Positions 48,423 through 59,775 of a stretch of 64,000 nucleotides of DNA are shown piece after piece (the stretch's first letter is position 1; every line of letters starts with the position of its first letter). The notes beneath the pieces were generated by a model that saw only the letters and a list, made by a program, of their open reading frames with translations, searched no databases and was not told the origin of the DNA. The position numbers were made by a program, and so were the translations under genes. The stretch lies in the NCBI GenBank assembly GCA_002778195.1, contig PCDI01000003.1:3431913-3495912 (forward strand). The letters run 5' to 3'. This DNA is from Raffaelea ambrosiae (lineage: Eukaryota > Ascomycota > Sordariomycetes > Ophiostomatales > Ophiostomataceae).

Positions 48423-50435
48423 ATGTCTCTCAATCGCATTGGCTCACTGGAATCCCTTTCCTACGCCCCCAGCGAGAGCTCGTCTCGTCGCGGCTCTGAT
48501 GCTGGCTCCATCCGCACACGGAGGCTGAGCTTCAACCCCCTCCCCGACGAGTGGGATCCCATCGACGAGCGTGCCGACAACATCCAAGCTGTTGGTGCCT
48601 TTGAGGTGCCCAAGTGGAAGCGTCTTCGTAAGTTGTGATAATACGGCTGCTGTCTCTCTTTGTTTCCATGTTTTGCGGCCCTTTTGGAAAAGCTGGCCCG
48701 AGCTTGCTCGATGGACATTGGTCGCATTGTCGCCATTGGGTGCATGTGCATGTGCTGGTGTCTGCCTTTCTGTCTTTCTGCCGTTCTGTCTTTCTGCGCG
48801 TCTGCGCCTGTCTAGCTGCTAGCTCTTCAGTGAATGTTCTCGCGTGGCTAACCTCCATCCCCGCTCTCTCCTCTTCTTATCCCTCCGTCCAGTCCAAATC
48901 TTTGTCACCGTCATCTACTGTCTCGTCGCCGCCGGCGTCATCTTTGGCTATGCCGCCATCAAGCCCGTCCTCAAGCAGGAAGGCGCCTACCAGCCGCAGT
49001 GCAGCAAGCACGGCAAGCTGTCCGGACCCGAGGTCGACACCTGTGTCGAGGTCCGCCTGAATTTCATGTTCACCGTCGCGGCTGTCGGCACCAACGTCGT
49101 CGCCCTGCCCATTGGCGCCATCCTCGACCACTACGGCCCGCGCGTCTGCGGTCTCATGGGCGCCGGCTTCCTCTTTTTCGGTGCTCTGCTCATGGCCCAC
49201 GCCCAGGAGGTGCCCTTTGACGGCTTCCTGTTTGGCTACGTCCTGCTGGCCGCCGGCGGCCCGTTCACCTACATCTCGTCCTTCCAGCTGTCCAATGCCT
49301 TCCCGCGTAACTCGGGCCTCATCCTGGCCCTGCTGACCGGCTCCTTTGACGCCTCCAGCGCGCTGTTCCTCGTCTACCGCATCATCTTTGAGAATTCGGG
49401 CGGCGCCTTTGGCCACAAGAAGTTCTTCTTGCTGTACCTGGTCGTGCCCGTCTTCATCATCATCGTGCAGATGACCCTGCTGCCCAAGCAGTCGTACAAG
49501 ACCGTCGGCGAGCTGATTGAGCAGATCGAGGAGCCCGAGCCCGAGGCCCAGCCGTACGACCAGGTCGACGAGCACACCGCCCTGCTCCAGGAGGAGGCCC
49601 GCGTGCGCCGCCAGTCGGTCGCCGCCGACATTGAAGAGCTGCTCGGCTCCGCCAAGGCCGACAAGCAGATTGTCCGCGAGGAGCAGAAGAACGAGATCTC
49701 CGGCGTCTGGGGTGTCATGCACAACAACACCGCCCTGGAGCAGCTGCGCTCGCCTTGGTTCATCCTGATCTGCCTGTTCACTGGTGAGTTTTTTCGGAGA
49801 AGTATTTTATATGATTTCAGTTCCTCCTATGTATCTCTAACCACCTCCCAGTCATCCAAATGACCCGTATCAACTACTTTGTCGCCACGGTCCGCCCGCA
49901 GTACGAGGCCATCCTGGGCTCGCACGAGAAGGCCGTCACGATCAACAACTTTTTCGACCTGGCGCTGCCCCTCGGCGGCCTGATCTCCATTCCGTTCATC
50001 GGCCTGTTCCTCGACAACAACAGCACCGTCACCGTCCTGAGCGTGCTCGTCTCGGCCGCGGCCGTCATTGGCGTCTTTGGCATCATCCCGCAGATGTGGT
50101 CCGCCTATGTCAACGTGTGCATCTTTGTGCTCTACCGCCCCTTCTACTACACCTCCGTGTCCGACTACAGCGCCAAGGTGTTTGGTTTCCGCACCTTTGG
50201 CACGGTCTACGGCACCATCATCTGCCTGGCTGGCCTGGGCAACTTCTCGCAGTCGGGCCTGGACTACCTCTTCCACGAGACCTTCAACGGCAACCCCATT
50301 CCTGTCGACATCATCCTGCTGCTCGTCGGCTTCACGGCCGGCGTCGTGCTGATCATCTACGTGGCCGTGCAGTCGCGGGGCATCCGGCGGAAGCTTCTAG
50401 AGGAGGAGGCCGAGAGCGCATTCGTGGACGAGTAA
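48423..50435 (+). CDS. fmp42: Major facilitator superfamily transporter, Fmp42-like
   Basis: Three exons (48423-48627, 48893-49783, 49852-50435) encode 559 residues. A Ser/Arg-rich cytosolic N-terminus (about 70 residues) leads into the first helix (QIFVTVIYCLVAAGVIFGYAA). About twelve hydrophobic segments follow, with a central charged loop (VGELIEQIEEPEPEAQ to NEISGVWGVM, about residues 250-325). Recognisable blocks are FGYAAIKPVLKQEGAY, GAILDHYGPRVCGLMGAG (an MFS loop 2-3 motif) and TRINYFVATVRPQYEAILGS after the second splice. The pattern matches yeast Fmp42 and the related SLC43-like group, whose substrate in fungi is not settled. In the second intron an earlier CAG at 49820 would lead into an immediate stop, so the acceptor at 49851 is chosen. 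Confidence 0.88.
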
Positions 50436-51689
50436 GGCAAAAGAGTGTCTAAACTCGGCATGGCAAAAGACAGCGGAAGAAAGAATGGAAGGGTGCTCAA
50501 TGATGGACGTTACGCCAGAAACGAAAGACTTGGCGACATCCCGAAAAGGATCCTGAAAAAGGCCACATGCCCTGGCCCGTCCGCCTCGACCCATTCCGGG
50601 GATGCGCGCGCGCGCGCGCGAGTGAGAGAGTGAAGTGAACGGGAGATGAGATGGAGAGGATTGGGAAACAATTGCACAGGGCGAAAACGGCACGAAACGG
50701 CCCAGGACGCAGCAGGCAAACAACTTATGGGAATGCGGTGAAATGCTTCCCCTGTTTTTGCGGTTGTCTTTTCTTTTATGGTGTGACATATGGCTTCTTC
50801 TAGGGAGCAACTTTTTTTTTTTTTTACCACCAACTACTACTACTACTACTGCATTTGGGACTGCCTAGGGTGTTTCGTGCCTCTTGTTGTTATCATACAT
50901 ATCTGTTTATATAGTTTCTTTGTTTACTGGGTAGTATGGTTGCTGCTGCTGCTACTGGATGACTGGGACAACACACCGACAGCCTCTTTGGACAGCCTCT
51001 TTCTTGGGAACAGAAAGAGAAAAGAAGAATACGAAACCCATGCAGGACAGGAAAGACGAAACGAAAGCAAACCATCATGACTAAAAATGGGAACGGAAAA
51101 TGCCTTGCCATTTTTATTTTTGTTTTGCTTTGGGTTATGGATGGTCTCTTTTTCGACCGGGTTGTTTGCTGTTATGCGGACGGGCAAAAAAAAAAAAAAC
51201 CACAAATGGCTTTTTTTTTGGATCATGAAACAAATGTACAAAAGACAGAAAAAAAAGCTTGAAATAACAAAGAAATGCACCGAGAAAGACTGTGGATCTG
51301 TGTGTATGTGACGCCGTGACTTTAAGACTTTTACAGACAGTGGGACCCTCCGTTTATGCAGGATTTCTCGACTTGTCCCTGCCAAGTGATCTAAACCAAA
51401 CTCCTATTTGCACATGTACGAACGCTCTTGGTAGATATATACAAAAAAAAAAAAAGAAAGAGAAGGAAAAAAATTGTATCCAAGCAGATTCTCGACGAAT
51501 TGACGAATCAATTCCACGACAAATGTTTTGCTCAGATGTCGCGCCCCTGAAATCCCAGAAATCCCAGAAATCCCAGACCATCGCAAGCATGCTACGCCCC
51601 AAATCTCTAAAAGCCCAACTCCTCCCTTCTTTCTCTTTTGAATTGCTTTTCCTTTTTTTTTTTGTCTTTGGCTCTTCTCTTCTCCTCCC
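50436..51689. other. Convergent spacer, no gene
   Basis: The 3' ends of the Fmp42-like and histone deacetylase genes face each other here. A short CG run occurs at about 50604-50620, with T runs near 50810-50824 and an A run at 51186-51199. No frame has recognisable content. Confidence 0.55.
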
Positions 51690-53180
51690 CTACAACTCCA
51701 TCGCCGTGCCAACCCCCTCCTCTCTGGTCCGGCGCAGGTTCTCGTCCTTCTCCTCGGCCTCCTCCCGTAACATCTGCTCCACATCGTCGCGGATGCCGCC
51801 GAGGTCCGGCGGAATCACCTGCATCGCCACGCTCGGCGCGTGCTCCACAAACCGCAGCTGCTCGTGCACGTGCTGGATAATCTCCTGGATCCGCTTCGGC
51901 GGGTTCTTATTCTGCTTCGGCTCGCCCACAAGCTGCTCCAGCGTCGGCAGAAGCTCCTCCTGCCGGAAGTGGTTCCGCCACGGCGTGTGCAGCGGGATGA
52001 TCGGATCAATCTTGTCCTGCACGTCAATCGCAATCGCCGTCTCCAGCGACCACGCGCGCGCCACGTTCCGCGGCGTGTACCCGCCCCCACCAAACATAAT
52101 CATCGGCAGGCCCAGCGTCTTGCAGAACGCCGCGCACTGCCCGTGGCCCTGCACCTGCAGATTGAACTTGCCCAGCCGGTCGCCCGCCAGCGAGTCCGCC
52201 CCGCCCTGCAGCGCAATCGCGCTCGGCCGGAACCGCTCCACCACGGCCCCAATCACCGTCCGGAACAAATTGCCATACTGCTCGTCCGTGATGCCGTCGT
52301 TGAGCGGGATGTTGAGCGCGTGGTGCGCGCCCGGGTTGTGCTCGTTCTTGGGGCCGTTGTCGTCCAGGCCGCCCGTGCCCGGGAAGAAATTCAGCGGATC
52401 GTACTTGTGGAACGAGCACGTCATGACGCGGTCCGTCGAGAAGAACGCTTCCTCGACGCCGTCGCCGTGGTGCACGTCAATGTCAATGTACAGCACCCGC
52501 GGGTACACGCGCAACAGCTGCAGGATGGCCAGCACAATGTCGTTGATGTAACAGAACCCCGACGCCTCCATCTTCTTGGCGTGGTGCAGCCCGCCAGGCC
52601 AGGTAATCGCAATGTCGGCTTCGCGGTTGCACACCTTGCGCGCCGCATCCAGCGAGCACCCGCCCGACATGGAGCAGTAGTTGTACAGACCCTCGAACAG
52701 CGGGCAGTCGGACCCGCCCATGTTGAACTTGAGCTCGGCATAGCCCGCGTCAACGTCGCGCGGCACGGGCTCGGGCGTCGCCGTGGCCAGGAAATCCAGG
52801 TAGTCGCTCGAGTGGTACTCGTTGAGCTCGTCGTAGGTGGCCGTACGGGCAATGTAGTTGTTCATGGCGAAGGGCATGCCGTAGGACATGATCAGGCTCT
52901 TGGACAGGGTCAGACGCCACGGCTTCATGGGATGCGTCTGGCCGAAATGGTGCTTCTCCATCTCCGGGTTCGTGTGAAAAGTCACGTTGTAGCCCTTGGG
53001 GCGCACGATGCCGTACTCCATCGCGGCGCGCTTGGCCTTGGCAAAGTAGGCCGCGTTGTCCGCCTCGTTGGCGCTGCCCAGCTGCACGTAGCTATCGACG
53101 ATCGGCTCGTCGGCGTCCACATTGTGCGGCAGGTAGTTGGTGCGCGGTGCGCGATACCGGTAGGTATCGATACTTGTCAT
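51690..53180 (-). CDS. hos2: Class I histone deacetylase, Hos2 type
   Basis: A single exon encodes 496 residues. The RPKGYNVTFHTNPEMEKHHFGQ lead-in and HPMKPWRLTLSKSLIMSYGM block favour Hos2 over Rpd3 among fungal class I enzymes. Catalytic features are complete: tandem His199-His200 in GLHHAKK, zinc ligands Asp235 and His237 in DVHHGDG and Asp329 in GGADSLAGD, and Tyr368 in GGGGYTPRNVAR. The C-terminus is charged (REEAEEKDENLRR). In yeast and several fungi Hos2 works in the Set3/Tig1 complex, deacetylating histones H3 and H4 in transcribed genes; in plant and insect pathogens it affects development and virulence. It is divergent from the ING-family gene with about 1.6 kb between starts. Confidence 0.96.
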   Translation of the reverse strand: MTSIDTYRYRAPRTNYLPHNVDADEPIVDSYVQLGSANEADNAAYFAKAKRAAMEYGIVRPKGYNVTFHTNPEMEKHHFGQTHPMKPWRLTLSKSLIMSYGMPFAMNNYIARTATYDELNEYHSSDYLDFLATATPEPVPRDVDAGYAELKFNMGGSDCPLFEGLYNYCSMSGGCSLDAARKVCNREADIAITWPGGLHHAKKMEASGFCYINDIVLAILQLLRVYPRVLYIDIDVHHGDGVEEAFFSTDRVMTCSFHKYDPLNFFPGTGGLDDNGPKNEHNPGAHHALNIPLNDGITDEQYGNLFRTVIGAVVERFRPSAIALQGGADSLAGDRLGKFNLQVQGHGQCAAFCKTLGLPMIMFGGGGYTPRNVARAWSLETAIAIDVQDKIDPIIPLHTPWRNHFRQEELLPTLEQLVGEPKQNKNPPKRIQEIIQHVHEQLRFVEHAPSVAMQVIPPDLGGIRDDVEQMLREEAEEKDENLRRTREEGVGTAMEL

Positions 53181-54789
53181 GGCGACGAGACAAGAGAGGA
53201 AAGGGGGAGAAACAAAGAGAAGAAAAGAAAAAAAATCGACGCGCGGGGGAGAGACAGTCAGGTCTCACCCACGCAGGGTCCAGGAAAGGAGCACCCTATG
53301 CCGTTGAGTCTCCGGCACGGTTCTCTGTGGCCGCAGGTTGTCAATATAGCCTGTCGTGCCGTCTGAGTCGCGTGCAACTATTCTTTTGCGAGCGTGCTTG
53401 TCTTGGTCTGGGCGACAATGTCGCCTCGCACAAGACGATGTAGCAGAGCCGATGCTCTGGGGCAAGTACGGAGTCAAAGGAGCCGGAAAGTATGCGCAAA
53501 TCAGTACTGGAACTTCTCGTGGCCCTTTTCCGCCGTGTTTCGTAGTATTTCGTCTGCTTGTGGGGGGTATACAGCGAGTGTGTCCGGGAAGTATTGGCGA
53601 TCGAGCGCATTTCGACGTTGAACTTTTAGACATTGAAATGGGTGGCAAGCCAGCTCGGTCCCTTTCGAGGACGAATGCGGACTAGGCCTATACAGGAAAA
53701 GCGCCATTTAGCGATTCAGAAGTGGGGCTTCGACGCTGCCGCTTGGACCAACACACACAGCAATACCCGCGGGCGAACAAACAGTTAGCACATCCACTGG
53801 CTGCGACTTATCTGTTATCGAGGAGGCTGAAACTTTTTCCTGTCCCGTTTGCTCTTTCCGTGTCGTCACTCGCGTTTTCTGCAGCCTTGATTGACCACAC
53901 ACTCGTCTTGCCGGCTTCTCACGTCTCCAGTCTCCGTTTTACTCAGTTGCTCCTTCCCCATAGCGCCCCTCAACTTGTCTACACAGGTCGCTCCTTCTTC
54001 GTGTGGTTTCTTGCCGCCTTCCCCGCCTCTCTCTACCCTCTCTGGAACCGGGCTTGCTGCCTGTCTCGGTCGCTCTTACCCTTGTGGTTTGCAGGCCTCG
54101 TGCTTCGCCGTCTTGGCCGGCAGCGACCACCACAGACACCCTCTTACATACAGATACCTCAGATAATCGTCGCAAGATACACTTACATACAGGGGTGCGT
54201 CTACCCACTGCCACCCCGTGCTTGCCTACTCCGTCTGGGGCAGGCGCACAGCTTCCCTCTCTGGCTGCTTCCCCGGCGGCTCTCCTTTCAGCCTAGCGCG
54301 CTTTCCGAGCTACGACAATTCCTGGCAGGCGTCCCCAACTCTAACCTGCCAGAAATTTTACGACAACTAAACACCTAAAAAAAAATAAAAACACAGGCGA
54401 GAGGTGAGCCACTCTTTATCTGCATCCTCATCTCCCCTTCTTCATCTTCATCGCGCAGTCCGGCTCGGTTGCATTTTTGGGGGCATTTTGGTATTCTAGC
54501 ACCCTTGTTACCTTTTCTTGGCCCGTCCCGCCAGTATTTCCAGTTTGTTCTCTTAGCCTCCGGGCTCTGTTTTTGGGGGGTGCATCCTTTGATTTTGCCG
54601 TTCTTTTCTTTTTTTTTTTCTCTCTCCAACTTTTCTTTTGCCACATCATCATCACGATATTCCCACCTACTTTGTTGGCTGCCATGCGATATATCTCCTC
54701 GCTCCCACGCGTTTCCTCTGTTTCCTCTTCTCTGTTTCCCCTACAATTACAACAGCCTCCACGTCCCGCGGTGGACCGCGTCTGACACC
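53181..54789. promoter_or_regulatory. Divergent region between hos2 and ING-family genes
   Basis: Both start codons face outward. The half next to the ING gene is C/T-rich with several upstream ATGs, including one at 54469 in frame with the ING start and no stop between. I treat that as leader because its translation is a hydrophobic Phe/Ser/Pro artefact. No separate gene is seen. Confidence 0.5.
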
Positions 54790-56730
54790 ATGCCTAGAGA
54801 CGATCTCTCCATCGACTTTGTTAAGAGCATGCCGCCCAGCAGCGGCGAGGCTCTCGACCCGGCGCAGGTCCTCGACGAATGGACCAACCGCTCGGCCAAT
54901 CTCCCCGAAGAGATCAAGTTCATGCTCGATGAGATCGCCGACAAGGACCGCCAATACCAAGAATGCATCAAGATCATCGAGGAGCGCGATGGCCGCATAC
55001 AGAAGTTCATTAAGACCAACGGCAGCCACGAAACCAACTCTCGCGAAGAAGTCCACCGCCGGGTCATTTCCGAGAACTTCAAGAAGGCCGAAAGGCTAGC
55101 CGACGAGAAAATCGAGCTCGCGGACCGCATGAAGAAGACGATAGACCGGAGCCTTCGTCAGTTGGATATCCATATGAAGCAGCTGTACGATCGTAACGAG
55201 ACCGGCTTCACCGACCCGGACGAAGTGCCCTCCCTGCTGCGTCCAAGCGCCGCCAACCAGACGACGCCCTCTGTGCGCTCCTCCATCACCTCGTCCCAGG
55301 TTTCGACGCGACCGAGCGCGCTGGGATCCAATAAGGCCTCCTCTCCAGTGTCACCAGCTGCTGCATCTGCCGCCAACGGCAGCAGTGCAACTGCTGGCAG
55401 CGGCCGCGGCTCGAGCCATTCCCAGGTCCGCCAGACACAGACGCAACAGGGCCACTCAGCGTCCGCGCCCGCTAGTCCTGCGGCAAGCATGATCCTGAAC
55501 CGCCAAACAAGAGAAGGGTCAGCAGGCCCGGCGGTTAAGCGTGGCCCTCGTGCCAACAGCGGCCTTGGAGCGACGCCCGGCACATCGAGCGGTCTTGCGC
55601 GCCACTCCTCTCTCGGGCCTGGCACCCCGAAGTCTCACCACCAGACTGCCACAGGCACCCAGCGTGCAGGCAGCGCCGGCCCCCGTGCGGCAACCAAACA
55701 TATGGGCACGGGCCCTGGCCGGAAATCGAACACACCATCGACAACGTCAGCCCTGGCCGCGGCAGCTGCCGGTGTCGCATCAACAGGCCCCGGGCGGAAG
55801 AAAGGTAATTCGTCCAGTGGGCCGTCGCTCAAAACATCCCTGTCGCGTGTGAAGCGACCATCCAAGAACTCAGCAGCCTCTTCTACGGCAGAGTCGGAAT
55901 TGTCAGAGGCCGAATCAGCCTCGGAATCCAACGCGTCCTCGCGGCGTGGCACACCAGCGCGGGGATCTAGCCAGGGTGGCGCATCTGGGACCGGCAGCAA
56001 CGGGGGCGCCAACGGCAACAACAACGGTGGCAACGGGGAGAAGGACAGCACGTCTGGGCCCAAAGTGAAACGGGAAAAGGATGCCTCTGAGGGCATTACT
56101 GCCGGGGCAGGGACAGCAGCGGCTGGCAGCGGCACGGGCCACGGACCTCGACATCATCACCACCACCACCACAGTGCTGCGACTAAGCACGGGCCTGGCC
56201 GGGGCGGCGTGCTTCCCTCGAGTGATGACCGTATGGATCTGGACGACGAGGAGGCAGGCGACGACCGCAAGTACTGTCTTTGTCAGAATGTCAGCTTTGG
56301 CGATATGGTAGCGTGTGACAACGAGAATTGCCCGTACGAGTGGTTCCATTGGTCGTGCGTCGGCCTCAAGAGCGAACCGAACGGCACTTGGTACTGCCCG
56401 GTATGCACGAAGAAGATGAACGGCGGCGACCCTGACGCGGACGACACGAAACCCGTCGTAGGTGGTGGTGGTGGTGGCGTAGGCGGTGGCGCCGGCGCCG
56501 GCGGTAGCAACGCTAGCAACCACGGTGGCGCCAGCAATGCCGGTAGCAATTCGAATACTAGCAAAGGCGACGGGGGCTCTGCAGCCGGTGGCAGTGGTGG
56601 CGCTGCTGGAGGCGGTGACGCTGGAGCGGTCGGTGCTGCCAATGGTGGCTCTGCCGAAACTGGTAATGGTGCTGGTGCCGGTGCTGGCAGTACTGGCGCA
56701 ACGAGCCTGCCGACTCGGAAGGGGAAATAG
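54790..56730 (+). CDS. ING-family PHD-finger protein, Yng2-like
   Basis: A single exon from ACCATG encodes 646 residues. Residues about 20-140 form the ING N-terminal helical domain (LDEWTNRSANLPEEIKFMLD, DRQYQECIKIIEERDGRIQK, then AERLADEKIELADRMKKT). A long Ser/Gly/Ala/Thr-rich disordered linker follows, with a short His run. A PHD finger lies at about 494-545 (KYCLCQN, MVACDNENCPYEWFHWSCVGL, GTWYCPVC), with all Cys4-His-Cys3 ligands and the aromatic residues expected for H3K4me3 reading. ING proteins target histone acetyltransferase or deacetylase complexes. The N-terminal pattern looks closer to Yng2 (NuA4) than Pho23 (Rpd3L), but I am not certain. Unusually, about 100 Gly/Ser/Ala/Asn-rich residues follow the PHD finger, which is normally near the C-terminus. 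Confidence 0.92.
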   Translation: MPRDDLSIDFVKSMPPSSGEALDPAQVLDEWTNRSANLPEEIKFMLDEIADKDRQYQECIKIIEERDGRIQKFIKTNGSHETNSREEVHRRVISENFKKAERLADEKIELADRMKKTIDRSLRQLDIHMKQLYDRNETGFTDPDEVPSLLRPSAANQTTPSVRSSITSSQVSTRPSALGSNKASSPVSPAAASAANGSSATAGSGRGSSHSQVRQTQTQQGHSASAPASPAASMILNRQTREGSAGPAVKRGPRANSGLGATPGTSSGLARHSSLGPGTPKSHHQTATGTQRAGSAGPRAATKHMGTGPGRKSNTPSTTSALAAAAAGVASTGPGRKKGNSSSGPSLKTSLSRVKRPSKNSAASSTAESELSEAESASESNASSRRGTPARGSSQGGASGTGSNGGANGNNNGGNGEKDSTSGPKVKREKDASEGITAGAGTAAAGSGTGHGPRHHHHHHHSAATKHGPGRGGVLPSSDDRMDLDDEEAGDDRKYCLCQNVSFGDMVACDNENCPYEWFHWSCVGLKSEPNGTWYCPVCTKKMNGGDPDADDTKPVVGGGGGGVGGGAGAGGSNASNHGGASNAGSNSNTSKGDGGSAAGGSGGAAGGGDAGAVGAANGGSAETGNGAGAGAGSTGATSLPTRKGK

Positions 56731-57606
56731 AGACTCCCTAAGCGACGACAACGACCGCCGCCACATGCGGTGCTGTCGTATGTCGACGAAATTCGACCGA
56801 AGGAGGGAGACTGCATCAATGTGTCACTGGACACGTACGTCTTTTAGCCGCCGTGAGACGGGCACGACGTCCCCTTGAGTATGGACTCTAGGTGGTGCGT
56901 GTGGATAGGACTGCTGGCAGGCACGCACATACGATCGTGTTCGGCACAAATAAACTGCCGTATAGCCAATATGATACCCAATTTTTTGAATTACTGTCAG
57001 GCTACGATTTCTTTTGACAATCAGATTGAGTGAAACAAGTAAACAAGAACAAGACATGGACAAAAATAGTCTATTGGGAGTGATAAAAACAAGCTAAGAG
57101 GAAAGGAAAGCAAAGCGTATTCAAGAGGTGGAGAGGGAGCAAAATCAATCAGGAAAAAATGGCAATGCCCATCTCTTGCCAAAGGGTAACTATGTCTACT
57201 GACCGTGCGTTTACCAATAATACCAAACTACTAAAACACTGTGTATATAAAATGCCCAACATCAGAAGCTCGTTTCACTTTTTTATGCTTCCCTTTCACT
57301 CTTTTCGTCTGCGTCCCCCGTTTCTCTCTCTTTTGTTCATCTCTTGTTTCTTTTTTTATTTTGGGCCTCTGTTGAACTATCGTCTATGATGAATAACAAA
57401 AAAGGGGGAAATATGTAAATAATGTCCAAGCGGCCGATCCAGTAACAATCCGTCAAAAAGCCATGCAAACCCAAATGAGGTTGGTTTGGGGGTGAGAGTG
57501 AAAATAACGAGAATAAAAAAGATATAAAGACGCCAAACTGATAGGTCTGGCATAAAACGGCAAGCAAGAGGCGGAGGGAGTACTGGCTATGACACAGAAA
57601 GGGAAA
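56731..57606. other. Convergent spacer with polyadenylation-like signal
   Basis: AATAAA at 56949-56954, about 220 bp after the ING-family stop codon, is a plausible polyadenylation signal for that gene. The remainder is A/T-rich 3' sequence of the two converging genes. No gene is seen. Confidence 0.5.
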
Positions 57607-59775
57607 CTAGTGTTCGAGCAACCGCAGGCTACCCTGGACGACGACGTTCTCGAGAATGGATCCAGGAGGGATGTCAATGGTGCTGCCCTCGTTTGCGACA
57701 ATAATGACCGTGCCCTTGAGGGTGACACCACGGCCAAGGTTGACAGCGCCGGTAATGGTCAGATGGTCGAGCTCGATGATCTTGGGGATAGAGGCAATGT
57801 GCTTCTGGAAATCGGAGACTTTCTTGAAGTCGCTACCGAGCTTGATAAGCGGGGCATCACCGAAGCGGTTGGCACTCATCTGCAGCTGACCGTGCTTGAC
57901 AGTGTACAGATCGGACTTGACGAGCATCAGGTCGGAGCAGGTCTTGACAGGCAAGAAGCGGCGGCGGGGGACGTTGACACCATGGGCGTTTTGGAAGTGG
58001 CGAATGGCGGCGCCGACAGCGGTCTCGAGCTGGATGATGGAGATGTCGGACTCGCCCTTCTTGTCGCCAGGGATGGTCTTGCCGTTGGGGATGATCTCCA
58101 TGGCCAGCTCATTGTTCTCGACGACGCGCTTGACGGCCTTGACGTTCATCCAAATGTTGTTGGTGTTGAAGTAGCGGAACTTCTTGATGGACTTGAACTC
58201 GTTGACGTGCTCCTTGGGGACCTGGGCAATCTCCAGCAGGCGCACGGATCCCTCATAGTCGATGATGGTGCCACCTTTGACGTCGGCCTTGGTCTTGTTG
58301 GTCAGCTCCATGATGTACTCGGACTTGGTCTCGACCATGTGCTGCAGGATGCGCAGGTCGACGACGGCGCCCAGGTTGTCGACGTTGGACAGGAAGATGA
58401 TCTCGATGCCGCGCTCGATGAGCTGGTCGAGGATGCCTGAGTTGTAGAGCGACTCGAAGACGTCACCGTGGCCGGGCGGGTACCAGACATCGGTGGAGTC
58501 GTCAAAGGACTTGGGGACGGGCAGCAGCGAGTCCTTGTAGATACGCGGGTAGCGCGACTGGTTGAAGGTGAGGATGTCGACGTTGTGGCCCTCGTACTTC
58601 TTGATGATGGCGGCGGTGTCGGAGTCGGTGTTGAACGAGTTCATCAGAATGAAGGGCACGTTGGAGCCGTAGGTGCGGTTGAGGTACTCAATCTGGCGCA
58701 CGGACAGGTCGAGGAAGGACATGCCGTCGCGGACTTCGATGACGGACTTGGGGCCGACGCAGCCCATGGACGTGCCGAGACCGCCGTTGAGCTTCAAGAC
58801 GGCCAGTTTGTTGAGGAAGTCGACGCCCTCAGAGCTACCGAGCGCATCGTAGTCGACAACCTGGCCATGGGCGGGGGGGGCGATGCGATCCCAGTCACTG
58901 CGGGGGGTGGGTGTTAGTTGGGAGGCTCATCCAGGAAGGCTTTGGGGGCCGATTTTGAGTTTATTTTGATTTTGATTTTGATTGGTATTTTCCCAGAGGC
59001 AAATTCGATTTGAGATCCCGCTTAGGGGGGGGAATAGTTGCTGGGGGGTACATACACTGCATTGCTCTTAGCCTTGTCGTTAAGGTACCGGCGGAAGAGG
59101 GCAAAGAAGTTGTCCATCTCTGTCTCGAAGAGCTGCAAGCGAGTGTTAGCCGAGGTGGTGTGATGGAGGCGAAAGGGCGAAAGGACACAACGGCAGAGGA
59201 GCAAAAGAACACCAGAGGCGCAAAACAAAGACAAGCCAAAAAAGCAGAGACGCAAAAGCAGGAACTCACCTTCTTCTGCTCAGGGTCCTTGACAGACTCA
59301 GACAGACCGGTCAGGGCATTCCGCATCTGGGCAGCGGCGATGTTTGTGGAGGTGTTCTCAAAGGCCTATCGGGGTCCAAGTTAGCGGGCGCCGTTGATTC
59401 GAAAATCGTGAGGTGTAGCGTTGAGAAACATAAGTGTTTGGCCCAGCCAGCCACCACGCCTGCTGTAGGGGCAGGAAACACAATTGGAGACCGGCAAGCA
59501 GCTCCCGAGAAGCGCTGGCTGCTCAATTTGCGTTTACTGCGAAAAGCAGGACAAGGAGGGCCCGTTTCGCAGCCAGGCAGGTTCGGTCGGACCAGCAGGC
59601 GCAAAGAGCGATGCAAGCTGGCGATGCAGTGGGGGAGGAGACACAGAGGACAGGACAGGGCCAGACTCACCATGTGCGACCGAGTCTTGCCGTGGTGGCG
59701 CTGCGAGAACTCGCTGTCGTCGCCGGTGGGCGGCTTGATGTGCGAGGGCACGGCGCTCTTGACGTTGGCAGCCAT
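57607..59775 (-). CDS. ugp1: UTP-glucose-1-phosphate uridylyltransferase
   Basis: Four exons (59775-59671, 59365-59270, 59132-59056, 58897-57607) in phase encode 522 residues, typical for eukaryotic UGPases. The enzyme makes UDP-glucose from glucose-1-phosphate and UTP in the cytosol, feeding glycogen, trehalose, beta-glucan and glycoprotein synthesis. The nucleotide-binding loop LKLNGGLGTSMGCVGPKS is at about 127-144. Other family blocks are LMNSFNTDSDT, WYPPGHGDVFESLYNSG, FLSNVDNLGAVVD and MELTNKTKADVKGG, with the C-terminal left-handed beta-helix at LTITGAVNLGRGVTLKGTV. The N-terminal exons read MAANVKSAVPSHIKPPTG, AFENTSTNIAAAQMRNALTG and LFETEMDNFFALFRRYLND, as expected. The third intron uses the consensus GTATGT; an alternative GTGTAT two bases earlier would break the frame. 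A CAG 5 bases before the ATG may end a 5' UTR intron. Confidence 0.96.

Noticed and set aside
51840..53366. 508-codon plus-strand frame antisense to hos2
   Set aside because: It mirrors the GC-rich third positions of a complete, motif-bearing deacetylase on the other strand.
54469..54789. Upstream in-frame ATG that would extend the ING protein by 107 residues
   Set aside because: The added segment is a Phe/Ser/Leu artefact of C/T-rich leader; ATG 54790 has a good context and starts the expected protein.
57607..58440. Plus-strand frame over ugp1
   Set aside because: It is antisense to a complete UGPase coding sequence.
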